A stretch of 64,000 nt of DNA from CAVEFW01 sp963643505 (GCA_963643505.1 CAVIKF010000005.1:127175-191174); one strand, 5' to 3'; counted from the first letter of the stretch, positions 1-8,227 are shown. Program-made: numbers and translations. The notes: generated by a model not told the origin, from the letters alone.

Positions 1-588
1 GCCCAGATAATGGACGAGATCGCGAGTGTGACTCCGAGCTTTGGCGGTATTTCCCATGTTCGTCTCGACAGCATAGAGGTCGCTGGTCGCGGCCTGCAGT
101 GGCCTTGTCCCACACCCGACCATCCTGGCACGCCCATTTTGCACACGGGTAAGTTCTCGCGTGGCCTCGGCGCCTACTCAACGGCAGAGTATCGCGAGTC
201 GACGGAATTGCCGGACAAGGATTATCCGCTTATGATGATGACCGGCCGCATCCTCTATCATTACAACGCCTGTGCCATGACCGACAAGACACCGGGCATC
301 AACGAGATCGCAAACACCTCCTTCATCGAGATGAACACCCTCGACGCGGTTGCTCTCGGTATCGTCGACGGTGATCGCGTGCGCGTCTCGAGCCGTCGCG
401 GCGAAATCGAGTCGACTGCTCGCGTATCGGGCAAGACGAACCCTGGTCAGACATGGATGCCATTCCATTTTCAGGATGGCAACTCCAACTGGCTTACCAT
501 CGCTGCTCTTGACAACATAGCGAAGGCGCCCGAGTACAAGGTGTGTGCCGTAAAGGTCGAAAAGACGACCGGCCAACTCCATGATTAG
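1..588 (+). CDS. fdhF: Formate dehydrogenase-type molybdopterin oxidoreductase, C-terminal part (5' truncated by window)
   Basis: The reading frame is open from base 1, so only the C-terminal ~195 residues are visible. The segment PLMMMTGRILYHYNACAMT, followed by a region with NEIANTSFIEMN and ALGIVDGDRVRVSSRRGEI, is the molybdopterin-dinucleotide-binding C-terminal domain of the formate dehydrogenase alpha subunit/DMSO-reductase family. The family oxidises formate or a related substrate at a Mo or W centre; the catalytic Cys/Sec region lies outside the window. The gene ends with TAG at 586-588 and a strong terminator follows at 618-650, so it is the last gene of its operon. Formate dehydrogenase is the best match, but another family member cannot be excluded. 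Confidence 0.8.
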   Translation, partial: AQIMDEIASVTPSFGGISHVRLDSIEVAGRGLQWPCPTPDHPGTPILHTGKFSRGLGAYSTAEYRESTELPDKDYPLMMMTGRILYHYNACAMTDKTPGINEIANTSFIEMNTLDAVALGIVDGDRVRVSSRRGEIESTARVSGKTNPGQTWMPFHFQDGNSNWLTIAALDNIAKAPEYKVCAVKVEKTTGQLHD

Positions 589-617
589 CCTCGCTTTTGT
601 GGGTGGGTGATTGAAAA

Positions 618-650
618 GGGCCCGGAAGCATCGCTTCTGGGCCCTCGTTT
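618..650 (+). terminator. Intrinsic terminator after fdhF
   Basis: A 12-bp stem (618-629 with 633-644, one wobble pair) with loop ATC is followed by TCGTTT. It lies 30 bases after the fdhF stop. Confidence 0.85.
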
Positions 651-663
651 GTTCCGATCATTG

Positions 664-739
664 GACGGGGGTTGAACGGGGGACGGAGGAGTGTTCAACC
701 GCGGTTGAACACTCCTCCGTCCCCCGTTCAACCCCCGTC
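664..739. repeat. 76-bp perfect palindrome without spacer
   Basis: Bases 664-701 are the exact reverse complement of 702-739, 38 bp per arm with CCGCGG at the centre. Each arm contains the words GTTGAAC and GGGGGACGGAGG, and a further partial copy (CCCCTGTTCAACC) follows to about 751. It lies between the fdhF terminator and the convergent thrS stop. It is far longer than a terminator and has no U-run. Confidence 0.95.
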
Positions 740-813
740 CCCTGTTCAACCGGTGCGCCAGCTAACGACGCCTCTCCTACTCGACTCGCAATCGCTTTGC
801 GTGTTTTGCGACT

Positions 814-2577
814 TTAGGATCGATCGCTGATCTTCTTGAGCAGGGCAGCCTCGAAAACCTCGTATGCCATGCTGTTGGTCTGGTCCGTCATGATGTTGCG
901 AACGGAGACCGTCTTGGACTCGACCTCCTTCTCGCCCAAGATGAGCATGAACGGAGTGCGGTCAACTTGGCGCGCCTCGCGAATCTTGTAACCGATCTTC
1001 TCGTTGCGGTCGTCGAGCTCTACGCGAATGCCGAGGTCGAACAGCTTCTTGTAGATCTCGCGGGCGTAGTCGTTGCTCTTTTCGGAGATGGGCAAGATCT
1101 TGACTTGGACCGGCGAGAGCCAAACGGGGAACTTGCCTGCGAAATGCTCCGTGATGATGCCAATGAAGCGTTCAATGGAACCGAAACAGACGCGATGAAT
1201 CATAACGGGGCGCTTACGCTCGCCGTCGGCGTCGATGTAGCCAAGGTCGAAATTCAACGGCATTTGGAAGTCGAGCTGGATCGTACCGCACTGCCACGTA
1301 CGGCCGAGGCAGTCGCGTAGGTGAAAATCGATCTTCGGGCCGTAGAAAGCGCCGTCGCCCTCGTTGACGATATAGTCGAGACCCATGCGGACGAGGGCGT
1401 CGCGCAGGCCGTTTGTCGCCATCTCCCAATCCTCGTCCGATCCCATGGAGTCTTCGGGGCGGGTTGAAAGCTCGATGAAGTAATCAAACCCGAACTTCTT
1501 GTAGACACCGTCGATCAGATTGACAACGCCCTGAATCTCATCGGCGATCTGGTCAGGTCGCATGAAGATATGGGCGTCATCTTGAGTGAAAGCGCGTACG
1601 CGGAACAGACCATGGAGCGCACCACTCATCTCGTGGCGATGGACGAGTCCGAGTTCGGCGACACGCAGGGGAAGCTCGCGATAGCTGTGGGGCTTGGAGG
1701 CGTAGACCATAACGCCGCCCGGGCAGTTCATGGGCTTGATGCAATATGGTTCGTCGTCGATGGTGGTGGAGTACATGTTGTCCTTGTAGTGATCCCAGTG
1801 GCCGCTGGTCTCCCAAAGGCCGCGGGTCATGATCAAAGGCGTCTTGACCTCAACGTAGCCCGCGTCCCGGTGGATCTCGTGCCAATATTCGATCAGGGCG
1901 TTGTACAGGTCCATGCCCTTGGGGAGGAAGAAGGGGAACCCTGGGGCCTCGTCGCGGAGCATGAACAGGTCCATCTCGCGTCCGATCTTGCGATGGTCGC
2001 GCTTCTCTGCCTCCTCGAGCATGGTCAGGTACTCATCGAGCTCTGCTTGGGTCTTGAAAGCGATTCCGTTGATACGCGTGAGCATCTTGTTGCTTGAGTC
2101 GGCCTTCCAATAGGCACCGGAGATGCTCATGAGCTTGAATGCCTTGAGGGCTTTGGTGTAGCGGATGTGCGGGCCGGTGCACATGTCGATATACTCGCCT
2201 TGTTGGAAGAAGCCGATCTCGGCATCCTCGGGAAGGTCGTCGATGTGCTCGACCTTGTATGTCTCGCCACGCTCGGTCATGAGGGCGATGGCCTCCTCAC
2301 GAGGGAGGATGAATGCCTTGAAGGGCAGGTTCTCTTTGACGATCTTCTTCATCTCGGCCTCGATGATCTCGAGGTCATCCTCGGAGATATGCGTGTCGCC
2401 AAGGTCGATGTCGTAGTGGAAACCCTTGTCGGTGGCGGGACCGTAACCGAACTTTGCCTCGGGATACAGGCGCTTTACCGCTTGGGCGAGAATATGGGCG
2501 GCGGAGTGGCGGATGACCTCGAGTTCGTCCTCCTCGGGGCATTCGACAACAGACGCGTCTTTGCAAATGATTTTCAT
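814..2577 (-). CDS. thrS: Threonine-tRNA ligase lacking most of the TGS domain
   Basis: Class II synthetase that charges tRNA-Thr in the cytoplasm. The ATG at 2577 has GAAAGG about nine bases upstream and gives 587 residues; an in-frame extension to 2676 has no such support. The editing domain begins almost at once: HSAAHILAQA (about residues 19-28) and the DMCTGPH metal-site motif. The catalytic core follows with FFLPKGMDLYNAL, PMNCPGGVMVY, RVRAFTQDDAHIF and the C-terminal anticodon-binding domain (VQVKILPISEK). Usual ThrRS proteins have about 640 residues with a TGS domain first; here only the MKIICKDASV strand remains. No T-box-like leader is recognisable upstream. Confidence 0.95.
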   Translation of the reverse strand: MKIICKDASVVECPEEDELEVIRHSAAHILAQAVKRLYPEAKFGYGPATDKGFHYDIDLGDTHISEDDLEIIEAEMKKIVKENLPFKAFILPREEAIALMTERGETYKVEHIDDLPEDAEIGFFQQGEYIDMCTGPHIRYTKALKAFKLMSISGAYWKADSSNKMLTRINGIAFKTQAELDEYLTMLEEAEKRDHRKIGREMDLFMLRDEAPGFPFFLPKGMDLYNALIEYWHEIHRDAGYVEVKTPLIMTRGLWETSGHWDHYKDNMYSTTIDDEPYCIKPMNCPGGVMVYASKPHSYRELPLRVAELGLVHRHEMSGALHGLFRVRAFTQDDAHIFMRPDQIADEIQGVVNLIDGVYKKFGFDYFIELSTRPEDSMGSDEDWEMATNGLRDALVRMGLDYIVNEGDGAFYGPKIDFHLRDCLGRTWQCGTIQLDFQMPLNFDLGYIDADGERKRPVMIHRVCFGSIERFIGIITEHFAGKFPVWLSPVQVKILPISEKSNDYAREIYKKLFDLGIRVELDDRNEKIGYKIREARQVDRTPFMLILGEKEVESKTVSVRNIMTDQTNSMAYEVFEAALLKKISDRS

Positions 2578-2691
2578 ATCCGCAGACCTTTCTTGGTGTT
2601 TGCGAGTGCATATATGTCGACAGTATACTCTCAATTCCCCGAACAACCTTGGCTTTTCGATTTGCAGGGCATTCAAAGAGGGGAATGTGCA

Positions 2692-2740
2692 GGAAGGGGC
2701 GGTCTTCTACGGGTTCTACAGGAAGGGGGGAGCGGTCTTC
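2692..2740. repeat. Duplicate of the 3' end of the methyltransferase/YcaO gene
   Basis: On the minus strand the last codons before the TAG at 2716-2718 (segment 2721-2740) recur just downstream at 2692-2707 as GAAGACCGCCCCTTCCTG, with a 4-base indel. It lies between this gene and thrS. Confidence 0.75.
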
Positions 2741-4440
2741 GCGAGGGCGCGAGAGAGGGATCGCGTGATGGCTACGTCCCGATCGGGATGGGCCGCAACG
2801 GCTTGATGGCGATAGCCGTTGGCATGGACTTCGCAAAAGATAGCGGGAAGGTCGACGTTTGCGGTGACGTCAAAGAAATACACACCCCATCCAAGCTCCA
2901 TCGTCTCGGCGAGGGTGTCCCACATGAGATCGATGTCGTAGGTCTCCCCGTAGGCAAGAGGGGACGAGAGAAGTGTGCCGGCCTTCAGGGCATCCCACAC
3001 GATCTTCTCTGCGGCTTCGCAGTGGGCGCGCACCTCGCTGTTATTGTTCAGTACGGTTTCGTAAGCCTCCTCAAAGGCAAGGGAGGGATTGAAACCGGAG
3101 GCATTGACGATGCGTGGGTTTTCGGAATCGGGTGTTGACGTGTCTTGAGCGGTTCCAACGAGATGAGCGTCCTTGAGAAATGCGGCATAGTCAACGGTTT
3201 GGTTCTCGTTTCCCGTTCCTTGCCCTGCGGAGATCTTCGTGGACGTCGCCTTCTTTCTTGCATGGTTCTTTTTGCGTTCCTTTTTGGCGCGCCTCTTTCC
3301 CAACTTGGACCTGTTCGGCTTGGGGATTTGGGCCAAAGCGTCGGTGTCGTTGGAAGCGGCATCCTCGATCTCGAGCTGGACGCGACAGACGCGACCGGGA
3401 CCGGCTTGGACGAGCCGCTCGTTGACAACCAATCCTTGCGCCAGTGCTGTTTGGCGACACTTGTCGGCCCCTTCTCTCTCGGCAGCGATTGTGGCGCAAA
3501 GGTGGGTCAAGCCTTCTTGGGGGACGGTGCCCCATACAAGGAGGGCCGAGCCCCCGAACCATGTCCATTCTTGGTTTGCGCCCTGCATGGACAAGAGATA
3601 ATCCTTGCGCATCTCAGCGAAGGCGAGGTAGGTCTCCCATTCGTCCTCGGTTGTCTGTTCACAACAGGCGGGAGTCTTGCGCATGCGCGCAACGTCGTTG
3701 CATTCGATACGGTAAAGGAGTTCGACATAGCGCCTGTAATCCTCAGGGGTCGTGGCCGCGTCACTGAGGCAGAAATATTGTCCGAGCGGCATCGCTGCGA
3801 CCTCGTCGAGACAAAGGTGGGCAAAGAGGCGCTGGACTTTGTGGGTCGGAACACCCGAGCCCATATCGATGTAACTCATGGAGCGCTTGAGTGCGTCGAT
3901 TTTCGTAACAAGGGCCGACATGCTTGAGTCGACTACCGGGGGGAACAATTTGAAACCGCCGGTTCCGCCGAAGTTGCTGTTGAGGTTTGTGATGGAGGAG
4001 ACTTGGCCTTTGGGCTTGCAGACGCGGATCATCTCGGCCAATGCGCCCTGGTAGTCAGGAACGGCTGTGAGATAGGTGTGGGAGATGACGGCGTCAAACG
4101 TCCCGTCAGGAAAGGGGAGGGCGAGGCCGTCGCCTTGTATAAACGCGTAGGTGTTGTTGGGGTCGATGGGTTCGTACAACGGGTCGTCATCCCCGGCTAC
4201 GCGCTTGTTTGCCAGGTCTACGAAGTCTTCGTCATATTCGAGTCCCACAAAGTCAACGCCCTTGACTTGGCGACCGAGACGGAATACGTACTCGCCCGAC
4301 CCACATCCCACGTCAAGTACGCGCATGCCGGGTTTAATGCGGATACAATCCAGGATAGTTGAAACGACGCGGGGCGAAAGCGTTGCCATACGCGTCACTG
4401 CAAGATAATCAGGGCTTTGGCCCTCGACTGACCACTTCAA
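2716..4440 (-). CDS. Class I SAM methyltransferase with a YcaO-like C-terminal segment
   Basis: The likely start is TTG at 4440: GAGGAG lies eight bases upstream, better than the upstream GTG at 4494. The product is about 574 residues. The N-terminal half is a Rossmann methyltransferase with motif I VLDVGCGSGEY (about residues 42-52), FVGLEYDEDF, and DAVISHTYLTAVPDYQGALAEM. A strongly basic Lys/Arg linker follows (about 375-405). The last ~100 residues (VYFFDVTANVDLPAIFCEV, then AVAAHPDRDVAITRSLSRAL) resemble the end of YcaO cyclodehydratases, but the YcaO ATP-binding core is absent. The substrate is unknown. The methyltransferase call is firm; the YcaO relationship is my inference from motif shape. 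Confidence 0.75.
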   Translation of the reverse strand: MKWSVEGQSPDYLAVTRMATLSPRVVSTILDCIRIKPGMRVLDVGCGSGEYVFRLGRQVKGVDFVGLEYDEDFVDLANKRVAGDDDPLYEPIDPNNTYAFIQGDGLALPFPDGTFDAVISHTYLTAVPDYQGALAEMIRVCKPKGQVSSITNLNSNFGGTGGFKLFPPVVDSSMSALVTKIDALKRSMSYIDMGSGVPTHKVQRLFAHLCLDEVAAMPLGQYFCLSDAATTPEDYRRYVELLYRIECNDVARMRKTPACCEQTTEDEWETYLAFAEMRKDYLLSMQGANQEWTWFGGSALLVWGTVPQEGLTHLCATIAAEREGADKCRQTALAQGLVVNERLVQAGPGRVCRVQLEIEDAASNDTDALAQIPKPNRSKLGKRRAKKERKKNHARKKATSTKISAGQGTGNENQTVDYAAFLKDAHLVGTAQDTSTPDSENPRIVNASGFNPSLAFEEAYETVLNNNSEVRAHCEAAEKIVWDALKAGTLLSSPLAYGETYDIDLMWDTLAETMELGWGVYFFDVTANVDLPAIFCEVHANGYRHQAVAAHPDRDVAITRSLSRALAKTAPPFL

Positions 4441-4531
4441 GGGGACTACTCCTCGCTCACGTTGGACTTGGCGTTTTTGGGGAAATAGGGACACTCCATA
4501 GTTATTGTACTAAAACGCGATTGTACTAAAA

Positions 4532-4560
4532 CGCCCCTCGGCTCGACGAGTCAAGGGGCG
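4532..4560 (-). terminator. Probable terminator, minus strand
   Basis: Outer stem CGCCCCT/AGGGGCG (4532-4538 with 4554-4560) plus an inner CTC/GAG stem. On the minus strand it is followed by TTTTAGT. It could end a short minus-strand transcript from 4.56-4.99 kb. Confidence 0.5.
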
Positions 4561-4892
4561 CTGGTGTCACGCGTTATGTGTGACAAGAGGTCAGCCGTCG
4601 ATTGGAAGCAGCTTGTCGATTGGCAGCGGTCGGCCGATTGGAAGCAGCTTGTCGATTGGCGGCAACTGGAGGTCTCGACCATGCCGTCATCGGCGGTGTA
4701 GGGGATGTTGCCGCATCCGGGGTACGGACCATAGTGGACGTTGCGGTTGCCCTTGATGTCGAAGTACTTGCCCACGCGGGTGTTCTCGACCATTGCGCAG
4801 GAGTAGCCGCAAACCTCGAGGGGCTCGTCCTTGACGAAGCGAACTGGAGACCATGAAGCGATTGGGCGACCACGAAGCGAGCTGGAGATCAT
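4551..4892 (-). other. Possible small Cys-containing protein or gene remnant interrupted by repeats
   Basis: The 500-base gap between the methyltransferase and ychF has an open minus-strand frame. Its central part (about 4690-4830) reads like real protein: PLEVCGYSCAMVENTRVG, then KYFDIKGNRNVHYGPYPGCG. I do not recognise a family. The 3' part is built from a perfect 26-bp direct repeat, and the 5' part from other degenerate GAAGCGA-type repeats, so the true ends are unclear. ATG at 4892 has only a weak GGAA upstream. It may be a short Cys-rich protein or a decayed gene. Confidence 0.25.
4599..4660. repeat. 26-bp direct repeat
   Basis: Bases 4599-4624 are repeated exactly at 4635-4660, offset 36 (core GATTGGAAGCAGCTTGTCG). 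A related GATTGGCGGCAA-like word appears again near 8700-8815 after rplL. Confidence 0.9.
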
Positions 4893-4995
4893 GGTTCCGC
4901 TCTGAGGTTTTGATACGGCCTTTCGTCCTCCCAACCTGCTTGTCGCTTTGCTATCATTATGCGGTTCCAGATAATTTGAGACGAAAAGAGCATCC

Positions 4996-6060
4996 ATGGC
5001 ACTTTCCATCGGTATTGTGGGCCTGCCCAACGTCGGCAAGTCCTCGCTGTTCACCGCGCTGACCAAGAAGACGGGCTTTGCTGCAAACTATCCCTTTGCG
5101 ACCATCGAGCCCAACACCGGCGTCATTCCCGTTCCTGATACGCGTTTGGACGAGCTTGCGAAAATCGACCACCCTGCGAAGATCATCCCCGCCACCGTCG
5201 AGTTTGTTGACATCGCTGGCCTTGTGGCGGGCGCGAGCCAGGGCGAAGGCCTCGGCAACAAGTTCCTTGCGAACATTCGTGAGACCAACGCCATCTGCCA
5301 GGTGGTTCGTTTTTTCTCCGACCCCAATGTCGAACATGTTTCCCACAAGATCGACCCCATGGCTGATGTGGACACCATCAAGATGGAGCTGATCTTGGCC
5401 GACATGGGCACCCTCGAGAAGGCCATTCCCCGCCTCGAGAAGGAGGCAAAGCGTGATAAGACCGGCCGATTTAAGTTGGAGACCGCCAAAAAGGTCTATG
5501 CGGGACTCGAAAACGAGAAGCGTGCGTTGCAGCTCGACCTCACTCCCGAGGAGCAAGCCGCCATCCGCGAGCTTTGCCTGATCACCATGAAGCCCATGCT
5601 CTACATCGCCAACGTGGACGAGGATAAGCTCAATGACGAGTTGCCCCTGATCGACGGGCAGACTCCTGTGCCGATTTCCGCGAAGGTCGAGGCCGATCTC
5701 GCGGAGCTCGACCCAGAGGATGCGGCCATGTTCATGGAGGAGCTCGGCATCGAGGAGGGCGGTCTCGCCCGTCTCATCAAGGCGGCCTATCGTTTGCTTG
5801 GTCTCCAAAGCTACTTCACCAGCGGCCCGGACGAGACTCGCGCTTGGACCATTCCGGTGGGATGCAAGGCTCCTCAGGCCGCCGGTGTTATCCATACCGA
5901 CTTTGAGCGCGGCTTTATCAAGGCAGAGACCGCGAGTTACGAGGATTACGTGCGACTGAACGGAGAGAAGGGTTGTCGCGAGGCGGGTCGTTTGCGCCAG
6001 GAAGGCAAGGAGTACGTCGTTCAAGATGGCGACGTCATGCACTTCAAGTTCAATGTTTAG
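4996..6060 (+). CDS. ychF: Ribosome-binding ATPase YchF (Obg-like)
   Basis: 354 residues, standard for YchF/OLA1. P-loop GIVGLPNVGKSSLFTAL at residues 6-22, switch region YPFATIEPNTGVIPVPD, G3 VDIAGLVAGASQGEGLGNKF, then a coiled-coil insertion (about 120-190) and the C-terminal TGS domain (YFTSGPDETRAWTIP onward). The family hydrolyses ATP rather than GTP, binds the ribosome and is linked to oxidative stress responses. It is preceded by a repeat-rich gap and stands alone, with convergent transcription against the CDF gene downstream. Confidence 0.96.
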   Translation: MALSIGIVGLPNVGKSSLFTALTKKTGFAANYPFATIEPNTGVIPVPDTRLDELAKIDHPAKIIPATVEFVDIAGLVAGASQGEGLGNKFLANIRETNAICQVVRFFSDPNVEHVSHKIDPMADVDTIKMELILADMGTLEKAIPRLEKEAKRDKTGRFKLETAKKVYAGLENEKRALQLDLTPEEQAAIRELCLITMKPMLYIANVDEDKLNDELPLIDGQTPVPISAKVEADLAELDPEDAAMFMEELGIEEGGLARLIKAAYRLLGLQSYFTSGPDETRAWTIPVGCKAPQAAGVIHTDFERGFIKAETASYEDYVRLNGEKGCREAGRLRQEGKEYVVQDGDVMHFKFNV

Positions 6061-6089
6061 GCCCTCTGTTAAAACCGCATTTCAAATGT

Positions 6090-6155
6090 GATCTTGCGGG
6101 TCTATCTTTTGGTTCTCTACGGGCCCGGATCTTGCGGGAGTCTAGCTTTTGGTCC
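6090..6155. repeat. Duplicate of the 3' end of the CDF transporter gene
   Basis: The end of the CDF gene, including its TAG (minus strand, about 6128-6155), recurs directly downstream at about 6090-6114. Both copies contain ACCAAAAG, TAGAC and CCGCAAGATC; the offset is about 38. Confidence 0.8.
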
Positions 6156-7146
6156 CCCACCTGTCTTGGGCGTTATGTTGGGCAACGACACCGTCGAGCC
6201 GTTCGATCTCAACATAGACTTGGGCGGTCTCCGGCCAACGCTGCTCGATGCGGCTCTCAATCTCGTCGGTAACCTCGTCAAGCTCATAGTACTCAAGGTC
6301 GGGGGCGAGGGTGACATCCATGGCTACGACGAGGCATGCGGGACCCATGTACATGGTGAGGATCTTGCCGCACTCAAGAACGTTCTCGTCTTCGGTCACG
6401 ATGGCGCGCATCTCGTCAATCTCCGCTTCGGTGACGCCCTCGCCAACCAACAGCCCCCTTGTTTCCTTGAGCAAAAGAGCGGCGACAGCGCATAGCAACA
6501 AGCCGATGAGGATGGAGGCCGCACCGTCGAAGATGGTGTTTTGGGTGGCGTGGGTGAGAATCGTACCGACGAGCGCGAACAGAAGACCGGTCTCAGCAGC
6601 GGCGTCCTCGAGTACGACGGTGTAAAGGGAGGGGTCTTTGGCATAGCGGATGAATTCGAAGGCGCGCATGCTTCCTCGAGCTGCATTGAAATTCTTAACA
6701 GCTACGCGCAACGACATGCCTTCGATGAGGGCACATGCGACAAGGACGATGTAGCTGACAAGTGGATCGCCGATAGTGGTGTGTCCCTCGAGCGACTCCC
6801 TGACCGCTCCGACGCCTTCCCAAATCGCGACACCACCGCCGAGCAAGAAGATGGCGAGGGCAACGATGAGTGTGTAGAAATACAACTCCTTGCCAGAACC
6901 AAAGGGGTGGTGGAAATCGGGCTTTCGCTGGGCCTTCTTCATGCCGATAAGGATCAGGATGCCGTTTCCGCAATCAACGAGCGAGTGGATTGCCTCGGAA
7001 AACATGGCCGACGAGCCGGATACCGCTGATGCGATGAACTTGACGATTGCGACACCGATATTGCCTGCGATTGCAGCGAAGACCGATGATTTGCCGCCTT
7101 CGTTGGGGGTGGCGTTCGTGGTGGTTTCTGCGGTTTCTTCCGTCAT
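6142..7146 (-). CDS. Cation diffusion facilitator family transporter (SLC30A9-like)
   Basis: 334 residues with a short hydrophilic N-terminus, about six transmembrane segments, and a cytoplasmic C-terminal domain (KILTMYMGPACLVVAMDVTL). Metal-site signatures are HSLVDCGN in TM2 (about residues 54-61) and VVLEDAAAETG in TM5. The HHPFGSGKELYFYTLI loop is typical of the ZnT9-like branch, which is proposed to exchange Zn or other divalent cations for protons. It is divergent from the L10 operon. The metal cannot be told from sequence alone. Confidence 0.88.
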   Translation of the reverse strand: MTEETAETTTNATPNEGGKSSVFAAIAGNIGVAIVKFIASAVSGSSAMFSEAIHSLVDCGNGILILIGMKKAQRKPDFHHPFGSGKELYFYTLIVALAIFLLGGGVAIWEGVGAVRESLEGHTTIGDPLVSYIVLVACALIEGMSLRVAVKNFNAARGSMRAFEFIRYAKDPSLYTVVLEDAAAETGLLFALVGTILTHATQNTIFDGAASILIGLLLCAVAALLLKETRGLLVGEGVTEAEIDEMRAIVTEDENVLECGKILTMYMGPACLVVAMDVTLAPDLEYYELDEVTDEIESRIEQRWPETAQVYVEIERLDGVVAQHNAQDRWGTKS

Positions 7147-7377
7147 AGTCTCTCCTGGTTTTGTTGGGTGTTTTGGTTAGTATAACAACGATAATCGCAG
7201 GATATGGCAACGATAGTCGCAGGAGAGGTCGTAGGTCGTGAGAGGCAGGTTAGCGCGTTGAAGGCGGGTTCGTTCTCGATATGTGGATGGTGGCAAGTCT
7301 GTTCGTTGTATGTGGCGACGTGTTCGTTGTTTTGGGGTGACTTCCCCTGCTAACGTGGGATTAATTCCAAAAAGGCG

Positions 7378-7406
7378 TTGCAAGGCGACGTGTCTTGGGT
7401 TACTAT
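7378..7406 (+). promoter_or_regulatory. Sigma-70-type promoter of the rplJ-rplL operon
   Basis: TTGCAA (7378-7383), a 17-base spacer, and TACTAT (7401-7406; TATACA overlaps). It lies just before the L10 leader. The upstream gap 7147-7377 holds imperfect local repeats (for example CAACGATAATCGCAGGA and CAACGATAGTCGCAGGA near 7185-7225) and no gene. Confidence 0.65.
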
Positions 7407-7412
7407 ACAAAG

Positions 7413-7567
7413 GCTGTGTTTTAGAACACGGTGAAACGTTAATCGTTCCGCTGCCAAAGACAGCTGGTACCCGTAAGGGTTTAATCGCCACGAGCGGCCC
7501 GCCGAGGTGGTCTGCATATGTTTGTGTTTTGCGGCCCCTGCTGTCTGATGACGGCAGGGGTCGTTTT
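7413..7567 (+). promoter_or_regulatory. Ribosomal protein L10 leader (autoregulatory RNA)
   Basis: The segment CGCTGCCAAAGACAGCTGG, then GTACCCGTAAGGGTTTAATC and GCCGAGGTGG matches the conserved L10(L12)4 binding leader, in which excess L10-L12 complex binds its own mRNA. A terminator-like hairpin closes it (7533-7542 with 7553-7562, then GTTTTTA), suggesting attenuation as well as translational control. rplJ starts 60 bases downstream. Confidence 0.85.
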
Positions 7568-7626
7568 TAGCGACGACTCCTCCCACTGCGCGGAACATGA
7601 GCGCATGTGGAAAGGAGGTGCATACT

Positions 7627-8112
7627 ATGCCGAATGCACAAAACGTCGAGAGCCTTGCTGCCATCAAGGCTGAGCTCGAGGGGGTCGCTGCCGTTTGGGT
7701 TGTCGACTATCGCGGTCTCACTGTCAAGGAGTTCCAGCAGCTTCGTTGCGATATCCGCGCAGCTCAGGGTACCATGTCCGTTTACAAGAACACGCTTATG
7801 AAGCGCGCGCTTGCTGATCTTGGGATGGTCGACATGGACTCCATTCTCGAGGGTCCGTCCGCTTTTGTTTTCGCAAAGGAGGACGCCGTTGCTCCCGCAA
7901 AAGCTCTGAAGGATTTCGCTTCCCAGAACCAAAATCTCGAGCTCAAGGGTGGCATCATGGACGGTGAGTTCCAGGATGTAGACGCTTTCAAGACCATCGC
8001 AAGCCTGCCGTCCAAGGATCAGCTGCTTGGTCAGATCGCTTCTTCCCTCACTGCTGTTGCTTCCCAGCTGGCTATCGCCCTTGGCGAGATGTCCGAAAAG
8101 GATGCTGCATAG
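7627..8112 (+). CDS. rplJ: 50S ribosomal protein L10
   Basis: 161 residues. The start ATG at 7627 follows a near-perfect AAAGGAGGTG; an in-frame ATG at 7597 is upstream of that site and unlikely. N-terminal WVVDYRGLTVKEFQQLR and VYKNTLMKRAL are diagnostic of L10, which anchors L7/L12 dimers to 23S rRNA. The 3' end reads ATGCTGCATAGCAGCAT, a palindrome spanning the stop, followed by another small hairpin (GCCGCATGGCGGC) before rplL. Confidence 0.97.
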   Translation: MPNAQNVESLAAIKAELEGVAAVWVVDYRGLTVKEFQQLRCDIRAAQGTMSVYKNTLMKRALADLGMVDMDSILEGPSAFVFAKEDAVAPAKALKDFASQNQNLELKGGIMDGEFQDVDAFKTIASLPSKDQLLGQIASSLTAVASQLAIALGEMSEKDAA

Positions 8113-8227
8113 CAGCATGTCGCCGCATGGCGGCATCGGCATGATGCGAAATGATCGCATTGTGTCGGCAAGAAAACTAGAAATGTACGACATTGCCTCG
8201 TAGGGCAATTGTTGAAAGGAAACTAAC

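Noticed and set aside
1..588. Selenocysteine codon in the formate dehydrogenase
   Set aside because: The catalytic residue lies upstream of the window; no in-frame TGA is present in the visible part.
2578..2715. T-box leader upstream of thrS (and of cysS at 39.9-40.1 kb)
   Set aside because: No T-box motif or specifier loop could be found; both leaders consist of local repeats.
4957..6042. Long antisense frame over ychF, and similar long antisense frames over thrS, nifJ, purF, copA, rel and lysC
   Set aside because: These mirror strong coding genes with GC-rich third positions and have no SD, domain or codon-like signal.
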